64,000 bases of DNA from Tagetes erecta (taxonomy: Eukaryota; Streptophyta; Magnoliopsida; Asterales; Asteraceae), in NCBI GenBank assembly GCA_030867185.1, contig CM061488.1, positions 75,301,119-75,365,118 of the forward strand, given 5' to 3'. The position numbers and the translations under genes are program-made. Shown here in pieces: positions 10,795 to 22,324 of the stretch (its first letter is position 1; the number at the start of each line of letters is the position of its first letter). The notes beneath the pieces were generated by a model. The model saw only the letters and a list, made by a program, of their open reading frames with translations. It searched no databases and was not told the DNA's origin.

Positions 10795-12623
10795 ATGGCG
10801 AAAAACGAACAACTCTGGGACGATTCAGCTCTTGTCAAAGCCTTTGATGACGCCATTTCCAAATATAAGGTATCTATTTCTCTAATGATTTCATATAAAA
10901 AACTACTACTTTGTTTATGAAGTTTTGATTGAAGCTTGCATCACTGTAGGCGAGAACAGTGAAATAGTTATAGGGGAAGAGCTGATTGATGCCAGAAAAA
11001 CGACTTAGTTTTTGTTTATATTGATTAGATTTGCTTGAATTTCAGAAACTAGTTTGATTTTGTTGTAATTGCGATAGAAATGAGCTAGGTTTTGCGTTGT
11101 ACTTGAGGTATGATGTTTATCTGTATGCGTTTTGATAGATGTATGCTGGTTTACATATTGTATATTTGTTTGTAGGAGTGTGAACTGTGAAGTGTTGGTT
11201 TGAGAAGCTCAGAAGCCTATGGCTATATTTGTTATACAGTTATGCTGTATTTGCATCCTCCTAATTGACATTTGGCATAGTTTAGAATGAGAAAAATTGA
11301 ATGATTTGTGCACGGTTGCAAATATATGAATGATTTGTGAGATTTGTGAAGATAGAAGTTAATGGTCAAATATGAATGTTTAAAACGGGTCGGGGTCCTT
11401 TAATGATTAATTGTAATTTAAATTTTTAAAAAGATTATTATGTGTCTTTAAGTGTGCTTACAAGATGCTGAATTGTCCTTCACTAAATGCGTGCATGATT
11501 CTAGTGTGATTAAGTTTTATAGTAGATCGATGGGTTAGTTATATACAACACGGGTTGCAACCTCTGCAAATGTAGCATTACCCTTTCATTAACTTTTCAA
11601 AACGAACGTCTTTTTGTTCAGTTAATGCATGATAAAGGAGGTGGTAACGGTTCTCTTAAGGAAGAAATAATCACAAAAGATACAGAAGAAAGTGCACCAA
11701 CAAGCAATGAAGTTAAAAGGTATGTGTGTGTATGTAATCATACATCAAACTGTCTTTAAAGCATACCATAAGTGACTGTGGTCTGTGGTTCTTTGTGTAT
11801 AGTGCATATGCGGATGCGGAGACAGATAACATCACGGTAACTGAAAAGTGTACTTCTGAAGTCGTTGACCAACACGGCGGTTCGTCAAATGGACATCAGA
11901 TTCAGGACACAGATTGTACTAATGTCAATGCAGAAAGTGCAGAACATTATAACCTTTTACTCAACCAATACAATGCTGTCGAGGAACAAAGACAAAAACT
12001 TCTCGAACAACTTTACCAATATGGCAACTGGGACACACAAGGCTACAGTTATGGTTATAATTATGGTTACGGTGCTGGTTATGATTCTCAATACCATACC
12101 GTGTCTGCACCCCAAACTTCTGCTTCGCCTATGTGTACTTGTCGTCCTTGCGTGTATCCATGCTCAACATCATTAGCTCAGAATGGAAGTTCAGTTTCTG
12201 TACAAGATGACGGTTTTATTAAAGCAGCAATGGGAGCAGTTGACAAAGCTATTCATTCATTTGGCAAAGAAACTTCTGATATACCTGATGTAGATACAGG
12301 TCAGTGTGATCTTTAGTGAATGTTAATTATGTTTTCAGTTTCAAATTTCATCATATATCTGTTCTTGTTTTATAAAGTTGCATAATTATCGGTCTTAAAT
12401 CGCAGAGGGAAAGAGCGAGCAAGAAGTTGGGACAACGTCTAATACGGATCTTTCAGCTGTCTTGAATGCTTGGTTTTCTGCAGGTTTTTATACCGGCAAG
12501 TAAGTTGTTTGTGAAATGGTCAACTTTACCACCAAAGTCAATACGGTCTTCCTTTTACTGCTTGTGTAACCTTGTGTTCTTATTTGTAGGTATCTCTCAG
12601 AGCAGGCTTCTGCAAAGAAATGA
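10795..12623 (+). CDS. SMN: SMN (survival motor neuron) homologue without Tudor domain
   Basis: Exons 10795-10869, 11622-11719, 11803-12299, 12406-12499 and 12590-12623 join in phase to 265 residues. The N-terminus LWDDSALVKAFDDAISKY matches the SMN Gemin2-binding helix. The C-terminus (residues 245-258, AWFSAGFYTGKYLS) is the YG box used for SMN oligomerisation. Between them are a Gln/Glu-rich segment, a Tyr/Gly-rich run (GYSYGYNYGYG, about residue 140) and a short Cys-rich patch, but no recognisable Tudor fold. The family works in Sm-ring assembly on spliceosomal snRNAs in cytoplasm and nucleus. Fission yeast SMN also lacks a Tudor domain, so absence does not mean a broken gene. The gene converges with the Rossmann-fold gene, 345 bp apart stop to stop. 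Confidence 0.8.
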
Positions 12624-12968
12624 TGTACTCTCACAATGACGCTTGGATGATTTTGAAAAATGTTAAGACAAGCTGTGACATAGTTTTGAATGGTCAATGG
12701 TGCAGTTTTGCAGGAAACAATGGCACCAGTTATTGAGAATGATCTGTTAGTGTACATTATGTTTAAGGTTAAATGTTTTGTGCACTTACATTTATGTGGG
12801 TATTATAAATCAAGAATTTTAATTTTCAATTCGAAGCCTTCACAGTGAATTTTTGTATTGCATTCCTTCCAAGTGGTTACTAGTTACAACATCATGCAAT
12901 ACAATAAACACATACATATTTATATATGTATTATGTAGTCATAAACTCTTAGACACGTGTGCGCAAGC

Positions 12969-15900
12969 TCAAACTTTGACACCTGCTGCAGCTTCCTTGA
13001 TTTGGTCGATTGTAAAAACTCCAAAGCAATCATCATCTTTGACTGCGTTTATCGCTGCTTGTGCCACGTCATCCACGCTAACAGGTGGTGCCAAAATTAG
13101 ATCAGATGCTGGTAGAGCACTCAATGGTTTTGTGAAGCTTGACGTTGCATCTAGAAGTTTTTCGATTGGTTCACCTATTGCATCCAATGGGATCTCAAAA
13201 TTACCCACCTTTCTTTTTCCATATATAAATCCAGGTCTTAGGACTACACCTGCATAGATGAAATTACATACACGCCCATAAACATCATTGCAACAAACAG
13301 TCACGTGTATAAGTTAACAAAAAATTGAATCGCTAAGAAAAAGCCCGAAAAAATGTGAAAAGATTCTTTGTGAATTACCAGAACTCGGGTATTTGGAGAG
13401 TACTTCTGATTCGGCTTTTCTTTTCCCTGTGAAGTATCCAGAGTTTAGTAAAAATGATGGTAAGTTGTAGTCATGCACCGAGATCAACACGAACTTTGGA
13501 ATCCCTGCAAGAAAACATGCCGATTATTCATATGGAAGAGAGTTAAACAGGTGTGCAAAAAGTCAAATAAGGAGCCTTACCATATTCCTTGGCTGCATTT
13601 ACTGCAAGAACATTTGCCTCACCGTTAATTCGTTGCATCTGTTCCTCACTACCAAAACCTCCTATGGTTGATATTACTGCAGTAGCACCTGGAAGTACTT
13701 CATCCCAGTTTACATAAAACACATCTCCTGAAAAGTTAAATGACAGTGAACAAACAAACCTTGAAATACATAGAAAAGGATTTAAGAAAGGGTATTTTAG
13801 GTATTTGAGTTAAGATGGTGAGCTTACCCGTGATCCAACTCACTTGATCTTCCCATGACTCCAAGGTACTTGGCCGTCCAGACCTGAAAAAATGTCCATA
13901 AGAGGTTAACATAATAAAATGTGAGCTTTGACGTCGCATTTGATTATTTTCAAGTCTCTTTCTTGCAGTTAAAAGTGAACTTCTAACATGATTTTTCAGT
14001 TATTATACTATCTCTAAAGCACACTAAAAATAATAAAAGAAATTAGTACTTAATGGACTTTTTACATTAGCCTAAGTAGTAGGGATTTCCTCAGGAATCA
14101 TGATAATGTATTGGTCTTGAGTTTGAATCCTACACTTCGGGTATTACTACTACAGCTGACTATAGGGGTCAAGAACAATGAGTCGGGTTGATCTGCCAAC
14201 AGTTTTGTGACCGTTGACTATAAATTTAATAGGTATCTGATATGAGCCTTGAACCTTCTTTTACAATAATGATCCAACTGCTATTAATTAGTGATTTAAT
14301 AGGTAACTCGTATATATTAAGTATAATTATATGAACCTTCTTGTAAACCATTTGACTCGTTCCCTTTGGACACTTTTAGTTTTGTTACTTTTGTAACATG
14401 TAGTATAGTTAAACCTTTTAAACCGTTTGACTAGTTACACTAAATATTGACCCAATCTTAGATGTAAATTTTATGGCTTTCTATCACATATTTAATACAT
14501 TAGTTATTTATAAAATTAAAGATTTAAAGATGACGGAAACTTGTGGGTGAGCCGACAACCTGCGTAACAAGTTTTCCAGTCTAATCTCAGTTCATTTTGA
14601 CATGTTATCTAACCAGCACCTACCCATCTTGTGTATTAGTTAGTTATAAAATGTGCTAGAAAAACAAGAAAGGCATTGACGATCAACCCCTTTTGATCTG
14701 CTCTTACAATTTATGAAACATTAGCTAACCAGCCCAATTTGCCATCTCATGAAGTGATAAAATAAAGAAACTGGTGCACCTGCTTAGGCTTATGACTTCT
14801 ATACCCCTTGATGTTGCAGCCTTGCATATAGCCGAACCAACAAAGCCATTGCCTCCCAACACTACAAGCTGATAAAAAAGATGGATTTCAATGAGGTCGC
14901 TTAATTTGCATTTATTAATGTCCAAAATAATTAAAAAAAACACAATGAATTAAAATAAATAGTCTATGTGCATATTTAGACCCTTTCAGCCTTGATATTT
15001 GCTTCAACATCAATAGTGAAAGAATTGGGATCCTTGACGCCAGCATCAGCATAGCTGCATTTGACACCAAACCTCGAAAACCTGCAGAACAAACTTTTTC
15101 CGTTAGTCAAAGAACACAAAATTGTTAGCAGAGCAAATGATTGATTGAACTGAATAGAGGAGATGAGTGATATGATTGGCCCATCCAACATAGGATCAGA
15201 CCCAATTGATGCAGAAGCCCAACAGATAAGTTGCAGGCCCAAACGTGCAATTCATAAACCCAAGAAGCTGACGGAGTGATCAGCAAGTTAATTGACTTTT
15301 TCTTTAGTTCACATGTTTAATTTTCCATGTTTGCATTTAGTGGGTAGTTGTTTCTTTTTAATTTCCTAAAACTAAGTTAGTGGAGGTAGTGGTAGGACTT
15401 GCATGCACGTTTAAATATTCCAGTTGTTTTGCATTTGGAGGATATGAAAGATAAGAAAATTGTTCCAAACTCTCTAGTTTCCTATCTCTACTTCTTGGAG
15501 TTTTACCCACTCAACGGGTTCCCATCAATGAGTTTAGCACTTTAGCCCATTTATATTATGAACAGACTGTTTCCATTTATGTTCTATCTCCAAACAGTCA
15601 TTCATGTAAAAAAACACTGAAAAGGAAACATGTCAAAAGTCATCCAATAGTTTGATGTGTAATTTTGATGCATAGAACCTCCGATACTGTAATCATATTT
15701 TACAAAAAAAAATCTTTGGAAAAAGTTACATTAATTCACACAAAAATGGTTAAATTGTTTGTACCAGTCAAAATGTGTAGTCCTCTAAAATTGGCGATCA
15801 AGTTGGTGACTGGCAGCTTCTAAGGGAGTTAACACCTAAAATTCATGAGTGAAGTAACAATGCTTTTATGCCTATCTAACATATAGAAAACCCCATATGT

Positions 15901-17141
15901 TGGTAATTTCACACATTGATAGTGTGATCTAATTTTAAAAGATTAATTATTTGGTTTCCTTAACAGTGGTATGATTACCATCAAATATCATTCTCACAGA
16001 ATTCTAACCGGACACACAAATGGTGTGAGGAAACTAAGAAGACGTCTTTAACTCATATGTTACCTCACACTTTTTAATAAGTAATAGTTTATATTTCAAG
16101 ACAACATGTACATGAGGATCATGCAGGAGTTAAAACTGCATTCAATGCCATGTCAGCAGAGGACAAACAGATAACTCTACATGTGCATCCAGTCAACAAT
16201 TACAACAAACTGGTCATTTTGATTTCTTTTTACATGTCCACTGGTCCATTAGAACTACGGTTTGTTTACAACAAAAAGTTAAGTATCATGCTTCAAAGAT
16301 CTGAAATAAAAATAGTTTGGTCGGTTTGATCTACACCCTTTATGAACTTTTACCAATTTAATCCCCAATTTAAAGTAACTTACTAACTTGTATCCAAACA
16401 ACTGCACCGCAGTTAAGATAAATTCATATGTATCAACCTAAACACAGTTAACTGTTAACAATATGACCTCATCACCATTCACCAAATCTCTCTTATACAA
16501 ACACACACAATCCACAATGATAACTAGTTTAATAAAAACCCTAGAAATGCATTATTTCAATAAAACCAACATGATTTAGATTAATTACACCAAGTTTAAG
16601 ATGAGTTACAACAAATCAACACACACACGCATACATATTGAAACTGCTTTGATCCACCAAATTAACCGCAAAATGATGTCAAATTTTCAAATTACAACAA
16701 ATCAACACTTGAAAGTACTCGTCAATCACCAATCAAATAAAACTTCAAACCAAAAAGCACCAAATACACACTTCAAACAACAAACAATATAACATCAGCC
16801 ATATCTAAACATGAATTGATCAATTGAATAACCTCAAATAATAAACAAGACAATTAGAACTACACACAGCTCGCAACCCTATTTAATCAAACAAGCCCTA
16901 GAAAACCGTATCATAATCAAAATTCAGTTCAATTGCGCGTAACAACAGCTGAACTACAACAAATGAAACAAAAACACGCACGATCAGAAGAACATAAGGA
17001 TAACAAAACTAACCGATTAGTGTGTGAAACGGAGGTTGAGAAATGTGAACGGAAAGAAGAAGGAAACAGAGGTGGTGTTGAAGTTAGAGATGGTCTGGTT
17101 ATTGCAGTAGCGTACGATAGTGATGAAGATGAAGACATCAT
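12969..17141 (-). CDS. Chloroplast NAD(P)-binding Rossmann-fold protein, At1g32220 type
   Basis: Read from right to left, exons are 17014-17141, 14982-15081, 14780-14868, 13828-13883, 13581-13727, 13379-13504 and 12969-13249, giving 308 residues with consistent phases. The Ser/Thr-rich N-terminus (MMSSSSSLSYATAITRPS) is a likely plastid transit peptide. The dinucleotide-binding motif GGNGFVG is at 81-87. Further conserved blocks are TGDVFYVNWDEVLPGA, ISTIGGFG and VVLRPGFIYGKRKVG. The family is an atypical short-chain dehydrogenase related to complex I subunit NDUFA9, reported in plastids and plastoglobules; the reaction is not known to me. The first intron is long (1932 bp). The donor of intron 2 (GTCTAA) is weak, so that junction is less certain. 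Confidence 0.88.
15082..17013 (-). other. Long first intron of the At1g32220-like gene
   Basis: AT-rich intron with donor GTTAGT and acceptor CTGCAG on the minus strand. The block at about 15120-15530 has a promoter-like or LTR-like appearance (it starts TGTTAGCA and ends CCCATCA) but no matching target duplication or partner LTR. No other gene is supported inside. Confidence 0.5.
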
Positions 17142-18865
17142 CTTCTTCTTCTTCTGTTGTTGTTGTTGTTTGTGTTAGTTTTCAATACTGAGCGTAAAAT
17201 TTCATACAATTTGGTTTGGTTTTGTTGAGTTTCAGTTTCATTTCTTTTCTTTTGTGTTACATTTATTGTATGGTTTTGAGAATGTGGTTGTAAAATATTA
17301 TATTTGGAGTTTTTTTGTTTTCCACATGCTGGTTTTTTTATTGTTATTTGTGTTTTGTAAAATTCAATCAAATATAGTTTTTTTAAGGAACATTTTAATT
17401 GTATCCTTAAGTATCGGTTCATGAAAATGTTAATTTAAATTCTTATTTCTTCATTATGTTCATGTTTTAAAGTTTCTTCAAAATTTTCAAAGTGTGTGTG
17501 ATTTTCAAAGTTAGTTTGTGATTTTGAAAACTTTGTTCTAACCTTTTGAAGTTTGCTCAAACATTTTGAAGTTTGTTCGAACTTGTTTTAAAGTATGTTG
17601 GCTTAGTTTTGACACGTGATAAATTTCTGATTATTTTATTCTATAATCGTTTAACTATATTAGAAGTGTATTGAGTGAAGCATAATGAGGAATAAGAGTT
17701 TGAAGAAGAGATGTGTGAGGACGGATGCTTACAAATAACGAAAAGAAGATATGTAAATGTGTTGTAATAATTTAGGGTTGCAGATGCTCTTATTAGTGTT
17801 GTTTAACATATAGAATAGAAAATATAAATGGTTTATCGCTTAAACTTTACCCGTGTTGAAAGAGACTAAATTCAAACTCATTCGTCAAATTTAAAAAGAC
17901 AAAATATTAAATTTATTTAATAGCTCGCTCATCTTTAACTTTTTTTTAAAACGGCTACTTGTTAACTATTATAAACCATTAATACCTAAAGTTTACTCTT
18001 TATATTTTGTCTCACTTGTTAACTACAATGCAATAACATAAACATCACACAGAATGATCCCTTGTAACCGGACATACTTTCGTCTTATGCACCTTCACAT
18101 ACGGACCTTATTGAAATCTTAACATTTATCATTTGAATGTACGAGTCAAAAATTGATTGCTACTTTTAGGTTAAAAGTTAAAATTCAATAGTGGTCCAAA
18201 AGTTGTACACCAACAAATGGATGTGTATAATTCAAATTTAGCTTTAAGGTGTTGTCTAAATTGGTTAAGTAAATTAATGAGTATATGGGAAATGTTTCAT
18301 ATTCTTTGGGTACGGTATCTTTGTCTTAAAAAAGCTATCACTATACCATCACATTATGTCAATATGACCTAACATGCTCTACCCTATTTGGAACCAAGAG
18401 CAACAAATGTCATACATCAAATGTAAAGTGAAACATCAATATGACCGAACATGTCACATGAAGAAATAATGAACACCACATCAGAGTTCAACTTCATGGG
18501 TCATCATAACTCACAATCATCCAACGGTAGAAGTTAGAACTCCAATGAATGTTGAACTCGTTAAACAATAATGTTTTACCTCTTAAAAGGATTTTTATTA
18601 ACTTGCAACAAGTACTCGATGTTTTTCTTAACATTTGACACATCTTGGCTCTACTGCAATCTTTAAGGCATAAACTTATAACTTGTTAACTACAAGTGTT
18701 TGTTCAAAGTTTAAAAGTATGAAGGGTCAAAATCAGTATGGACGGTTAATATTCCGTTTCAGGAAGACTCACTCGGGTATTGATGTAGTTCTAAATGTTG
18801 TTAATTTTTTTATTTTTGGACATCGAACTCACACAAACTCTAAATTTACTCTTAAATTTACATAA

Positions 18866-18905
18866 CTAGTTAGTTACTTGTGTATTACACGGGTTAAAAA
18901 TTTAA
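18866..18905 (-). mobile_element. Helitron 3' terminus, minus orientation
   Basis: Read on the minus strand, a hairpin CCCGTGTAATACACAAG is followed by CTAG (18866-18869) and then T, as in the Helitron ends near 20997 and 22039. The 5' end of this element is not identified; it should lie at higher coordinates. Confidence 0.5.
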
Positions 18906-19699
18906 TACGATATATAATGAAAAAAGATAACTATAAATTGAAATATGATATTTTAGCTATAATTTGAATTATGCGTTTTCTAAAAGGTTGCATTGAAGTC
19001 AAAGAGTAGTACTAACGTTTTTTTTAAAACGCAGTATAAAAAAATTGTTTTAATGTTTGAGTTAGTTAATAATACATTTAAAAGTCAAATTATTAGAATT
19101 ATAATTCAATCATTAAAAAAAATTAAAAGAATTTTATAAATATCATATCCAAAGTATATGATTTTAGGTGATTTTTTTAAAGAGACACAATTATGAATTA
19201 TTATTCAAATAAAATATCATAATTTCATTGACGATTATGTAGATGGCTTAACCGAATAAGAAGGGACAAATTATTTACTTTTTTATTAGTATATAGAAAG
19301 ACTTGCAACCTCTCTAAAAAGAAAACACCATATAACCATCTGAATACCATTGTTTGCCTGTGTATATGATAAAAATATTTGATTGTAATATACAATTTAA
19401 CAAATAATAGGCTATAATTCATGCCATTATGTAAGGATTTGTTGTCTCAAATTACAAAGTGTGAATGAGTTGATATACGGATCAAATGGCTTATGGTCTA
19501 ATTGCGTCAAAACGTGTAGGAAATATGTTCATTCTTAATTCTTAAGTGGTAGTTAAAGATTCAAGTTTATGATGGACAAGTGTTTAAATTTAAAAATAAG
19601 GTAAGAGTTTACGTGAGTAAGACACTAAAAAAAGTAAAATAGCTTTGAAGGAAATGTTTCTCCCCCAAAATTATTAATGGTTCAGTTTCATGATGAACA

Positions 19700-20400
19700 T
19701 ACAATTAGAAGTTTATACGTGAAAAGATTGATTTGACGATGAACAACTAGAAGTGTAATAAGATAGATAAAAAGACAGCTTCTTAGATCATTTGGAAATA
19801 CACAAGACAAATCGTGATTAGATGTTCAAAGCGAGGGATATCTAAATGGACGATTGTCATGGCGACAAAGGAAGGTAACAAAGTGAATGTTTGAGATGCG
19901 TGTTGAAACTCAAATCTTCAACAATCAAATAGTTAACGGCCTATTCGCCTCTTATACAATGATTAAATCTAACCGAACAATATTCCTTAATGTAAGAGCT
20001 AACATGCATACTAGGTTTTGTAGATGTTCCATGGGCTAGAAATATGTTAAGATTGTTTTTCCATTTAGATCAAACAGAACAATAATCTTGATTCTTCTCA
20101 TTGAGTGTTTAAATCTCACGGCGAACAAATGTATCGGTTTGGTAATAGAATTATAGTGCATGCATGTGACTCTGTGAGCTAGCTGTTATTAAAAAAATTG
20201 TCGTTTTAGCTTATTTTAATAATCTATATTTATATGATAATAGAATAGCGTTTAACTTTAAGTAATGTTTATTTATGAAACTATTGATTTGTTGATAGCT
20301 TGTTTTCCTTTTATAATCTATATCTATTTGATATTAAAACCGTAACATTTAAGTAATATTTATAAGTGAAAATATTGATTTGATGATGAATAGTTATATA
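19700..20400 (+). repeat. Direct repeat, left copy
   Basis: This block, including AAATCTTCAACAATCAAA and CGCCTCTTATACAATGATT, is matched with scattered differences by the block at 24203-24655. The two copies are in the same orientation and flank the Helitrons, the tRNA gene and DAD1. A non-coding transposon or an old segmental duplication would both fit. Confidence 0.65.
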
Positions 20401-20593
20401 ATGGTTCTGATTTATAAGTCATTGTCTTTGTCATCATATTAAACAGACTGAAAAAACAAAATCACTAACAAAATGCGTAACATAGTTATTTATAAACTTT
20501 CCTAAATGGATTTTAAGTTTTGTTTACTAAACACTTTGAGTCTAATACTCTAATGGCTAACACAATTTTACACCAATCTAACAATCATTTTTT

Positions 20594-20783
20594 ATATCTA
20601 CTACTTTAATAGCTTAGTTGATGATAAACATCAAAACACATTATCAAACACATATAATATTGTTATATAACGAGTGATAACCATAAAACACCTATACGAT
20701 AAAAACGATAAAAAAATGGATATCTACTACTCTAATAGCTTAGTTGATGATAAATATCAAAACACATTATCAAACACATATAA
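20594..20783 (+). repeat. Partial tandem duplication of the tRNA 3' flank
   Basis: A unit of about 128 bp starting ATATCTACTAC and running through TTGATGATAAACATCAAAAC to CGATAAAAAAATGG is complete at 20594-20721. A second unit starts at 20722 and is cut at 20783 by the Helitron insertion; its remainder resumes at 22040-22100 beside the tRNA gene. The first unit therefore serves as an uninterrupted reference for the insertion site. Confidence 0.75.
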
Positions 20784-20997
20784 TCTATCTAATAATTCAA
20801 GGTTTTATAGGTAATTTTTAGGGGGAAAATATTTGATCTATAATAGGAATGTTAGGAGGGAAATTAAGTTAAATTTCTCACCATGCATGAGTTGATGAGG
20901 CCAAATAATTAAATGTTAAAAAATTTTAAAAATACTTAAACATAATGATTCTAAATTCTTATTTAACCCGTTTGTAACACACGGGCATTAAACCTAG
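20784..20997 (+). mobile_element. Non-autonomous Helitron, first unit of a head-to-tail pair
   Basis: Begins TCTATCTAATAA after an A and ends with a hairpin (AACCCGTTTGTAACACACGGG) followed by CATTAAACCTAG. It matches 352-570 in length and sequence. The next Helitron starts at the very next base. The left border is confirmed by the uninterrupted tandem copy at 20594-20721. Confidence 0.85.
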
Positions 20998-22039
20998 TCT
21001 ATCTAATAAATTAGAGTTTTTAGGGGGCAATTTTTTAGGAGAAAACATAATTTATTTTATAAAAGGAAGGTTGAGAGGGATTTTCAAAATTGAGTGAGAG
21101 AGTTAATGAAAACAAAAATTTGTAATTAATAATAAATTATAAAATTATTTATAAATTTTTAAATATAACTAGTATTATACAATGGCCCGCGCGTTGCGCG
21201 GCCCTTTTTTTCCACTTTATGTTCAATTTTGTGTTCATGTTTTTATGTTAACCGACAATGTTAAACCACACAATCATCGAGTCTAACAACATGCTCCATC
21301 CGGTAATCAACCAAAACCCCAAATCGCTAGTAATGAAGGGTTTCAGATGTCTAAGAGCACCATTAACGGCAACAACCATCACCAAAATCAACATTTGATC
21401 TCCATAACCAAACCACAACCAAACATCACAATCCACATATCTGACTTTCATAATCAAACACCAAACATCACAAAATCACAGACCTAACATCGGTAACAAA
21501 ACAAACATCGGATCTAAAATCCAAAACCCAAAATCGATCACCGGTAACCAAAACCACTATCCGGCCCCGACATGCAACAAACAAACACCGTCAAACACAT
21601 ATCACCGATCTCGCAACAACAGCACCCACACTGAACATCATCCGAAGATGGAAATCAGAAATAACGTAGGTGAAGGAGAGAGCGACAACGATGGCCGGAA
21701 ACAGTGACGGTGAAGATGAGAGGGTAGGTCGCCGGAATATAGAAGAGAAATGAGGGCTAGAAAACATTATATAGCCATGACCAAACAACACTCATCAACA
21801 ATGACTCACCACTAACAACTATGAGTCACCACCAACAACTATGACTCACCACCAACTTTTAATCTAGCCAATAGCCAAATGCCAACATAAAACATGAACC
21901 AATAGAATCACAATGGCAAAATCATCTCACAAAACACTATTCATTCACTTCCTCTTTCAATATAGTTTAATTTAATAGTTATAATTTTTTTAAATTTTTT
22001 TTATTCAATCCGTGTGTAATACACGGGTGTTAAACCTAG
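20998..22039 (+). mobile_element. Non-autonomous Helitron, second unit, carrying a nested element
   Basis: Begins TCTATCTAATAAATTAGAG, like the first unit, and ends with a perfect hairpin CCGTGTGTAATACACGG followed by GTGTTAAACCTAG, then T. Most of its length is an inserted opposite-strand Helitron at about 21169-21966. There is no Rep/helicase coding capacity. Confidence 0.8.
21169..21966 (-). mobile_element. Nested Helitron on the minus strand
   Basis: Read on the minus strand, the 3' end shows a strong GC hairpin, GGCCGCGCAACGCGCGGGCC, followed by ATTGTATAATACTAG and a T. The 5' end near 21966 (TATATTGAAAGAGG on the minus strand) is less certain. The interior is GC-richer than its surroundings and has short open frames, but nothing I recognise. 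Confidence 0.6.
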
Positions 22040-22091
22040 TATCATTATATAATGAGTGATAACCATAAAACACCTAGACGATAAAAACGAT

Positions 22092-22097
22092 AAAAAA
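22092..22097 (-). terminator. Pol III terminator of tRNA-Ile
   Basis: On the minus strand six Ts follow the tRNA 3' end immediately, a standard RNA polymerase III stop signal. Confidence 0.75.
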
Positions 22098-22171
22098 TGG
22101 CCCATGCAGGTCTCGAACCTGCGACCTTCGCGTTATTAGCACGACGCTCTAACCAACTGAGCTAATAGGCC
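22098..22171 (-). tRNA. tRNA-Ile(AAU)
   Basis: The minus strand folds into a standard cloverleaf of 74 nt. The acceptor stem pairs GGCCTAT with ATGGGCC. The D arm has TAGCTCAGTTGGTTAGAG (A box), the anticodon loop is CTAATAA with anticodon AAT, and the T arm carries GGTTCGAGACC (B box). The discriminator base is A. A CAA motif lies a few bases upstream of the 5' end, with an AT-rich TATA-like tract further up, both common at plant tRNA genes. There is no intron. It is head-to-head with DAD1, 153 bp from that ATG. Confidence 0.97.
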
Positions 22172-22324
22172 TTTTTGAAATAACTCTTCTTTATTATCTA
22201 AATATATATTTAATTATCGCCTAATGATCTGAGTTGATTTGCGTAACATATCCAAGACTCGAAAGTAAACGCACAAAAACAAAGATCGAAGTGTGTTTCG
22301 TTTTGTGTGCGATTTACAGACGAA

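Larger units (their letters stand above)
17142..20783. other. Repeat-rich intergenic region upstream of the Helitron pair
   Basis: Contains a (TTC)n/(TTG)n-rich promoter block just upstream of the At1g32220-like gene, a minus-oriented Helitron terminus at 18866, the left copy of a large direct repeat (about 19700-20400) and a 128-bp tandem duplication (20594-20783). No gene is supported. Confidence 0.5.

Noticed and set aside
15122..15530. Possible solo LTR (TGTTAGCA ... CCCATCA) in the first intron of the At1g32220-like gene
   Set aside because: No matching 5-bp direct repeats at the borders and no partner LTR in the window; the look is suggestive only.
16090..16230. Short plus-strand stretch reading like a peptide (EDHAGVKTAFNAMS) inside an intron
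   Set aside because: No splice sites, no homologue recognised, and embedded in an intron of a minus-strand gene.
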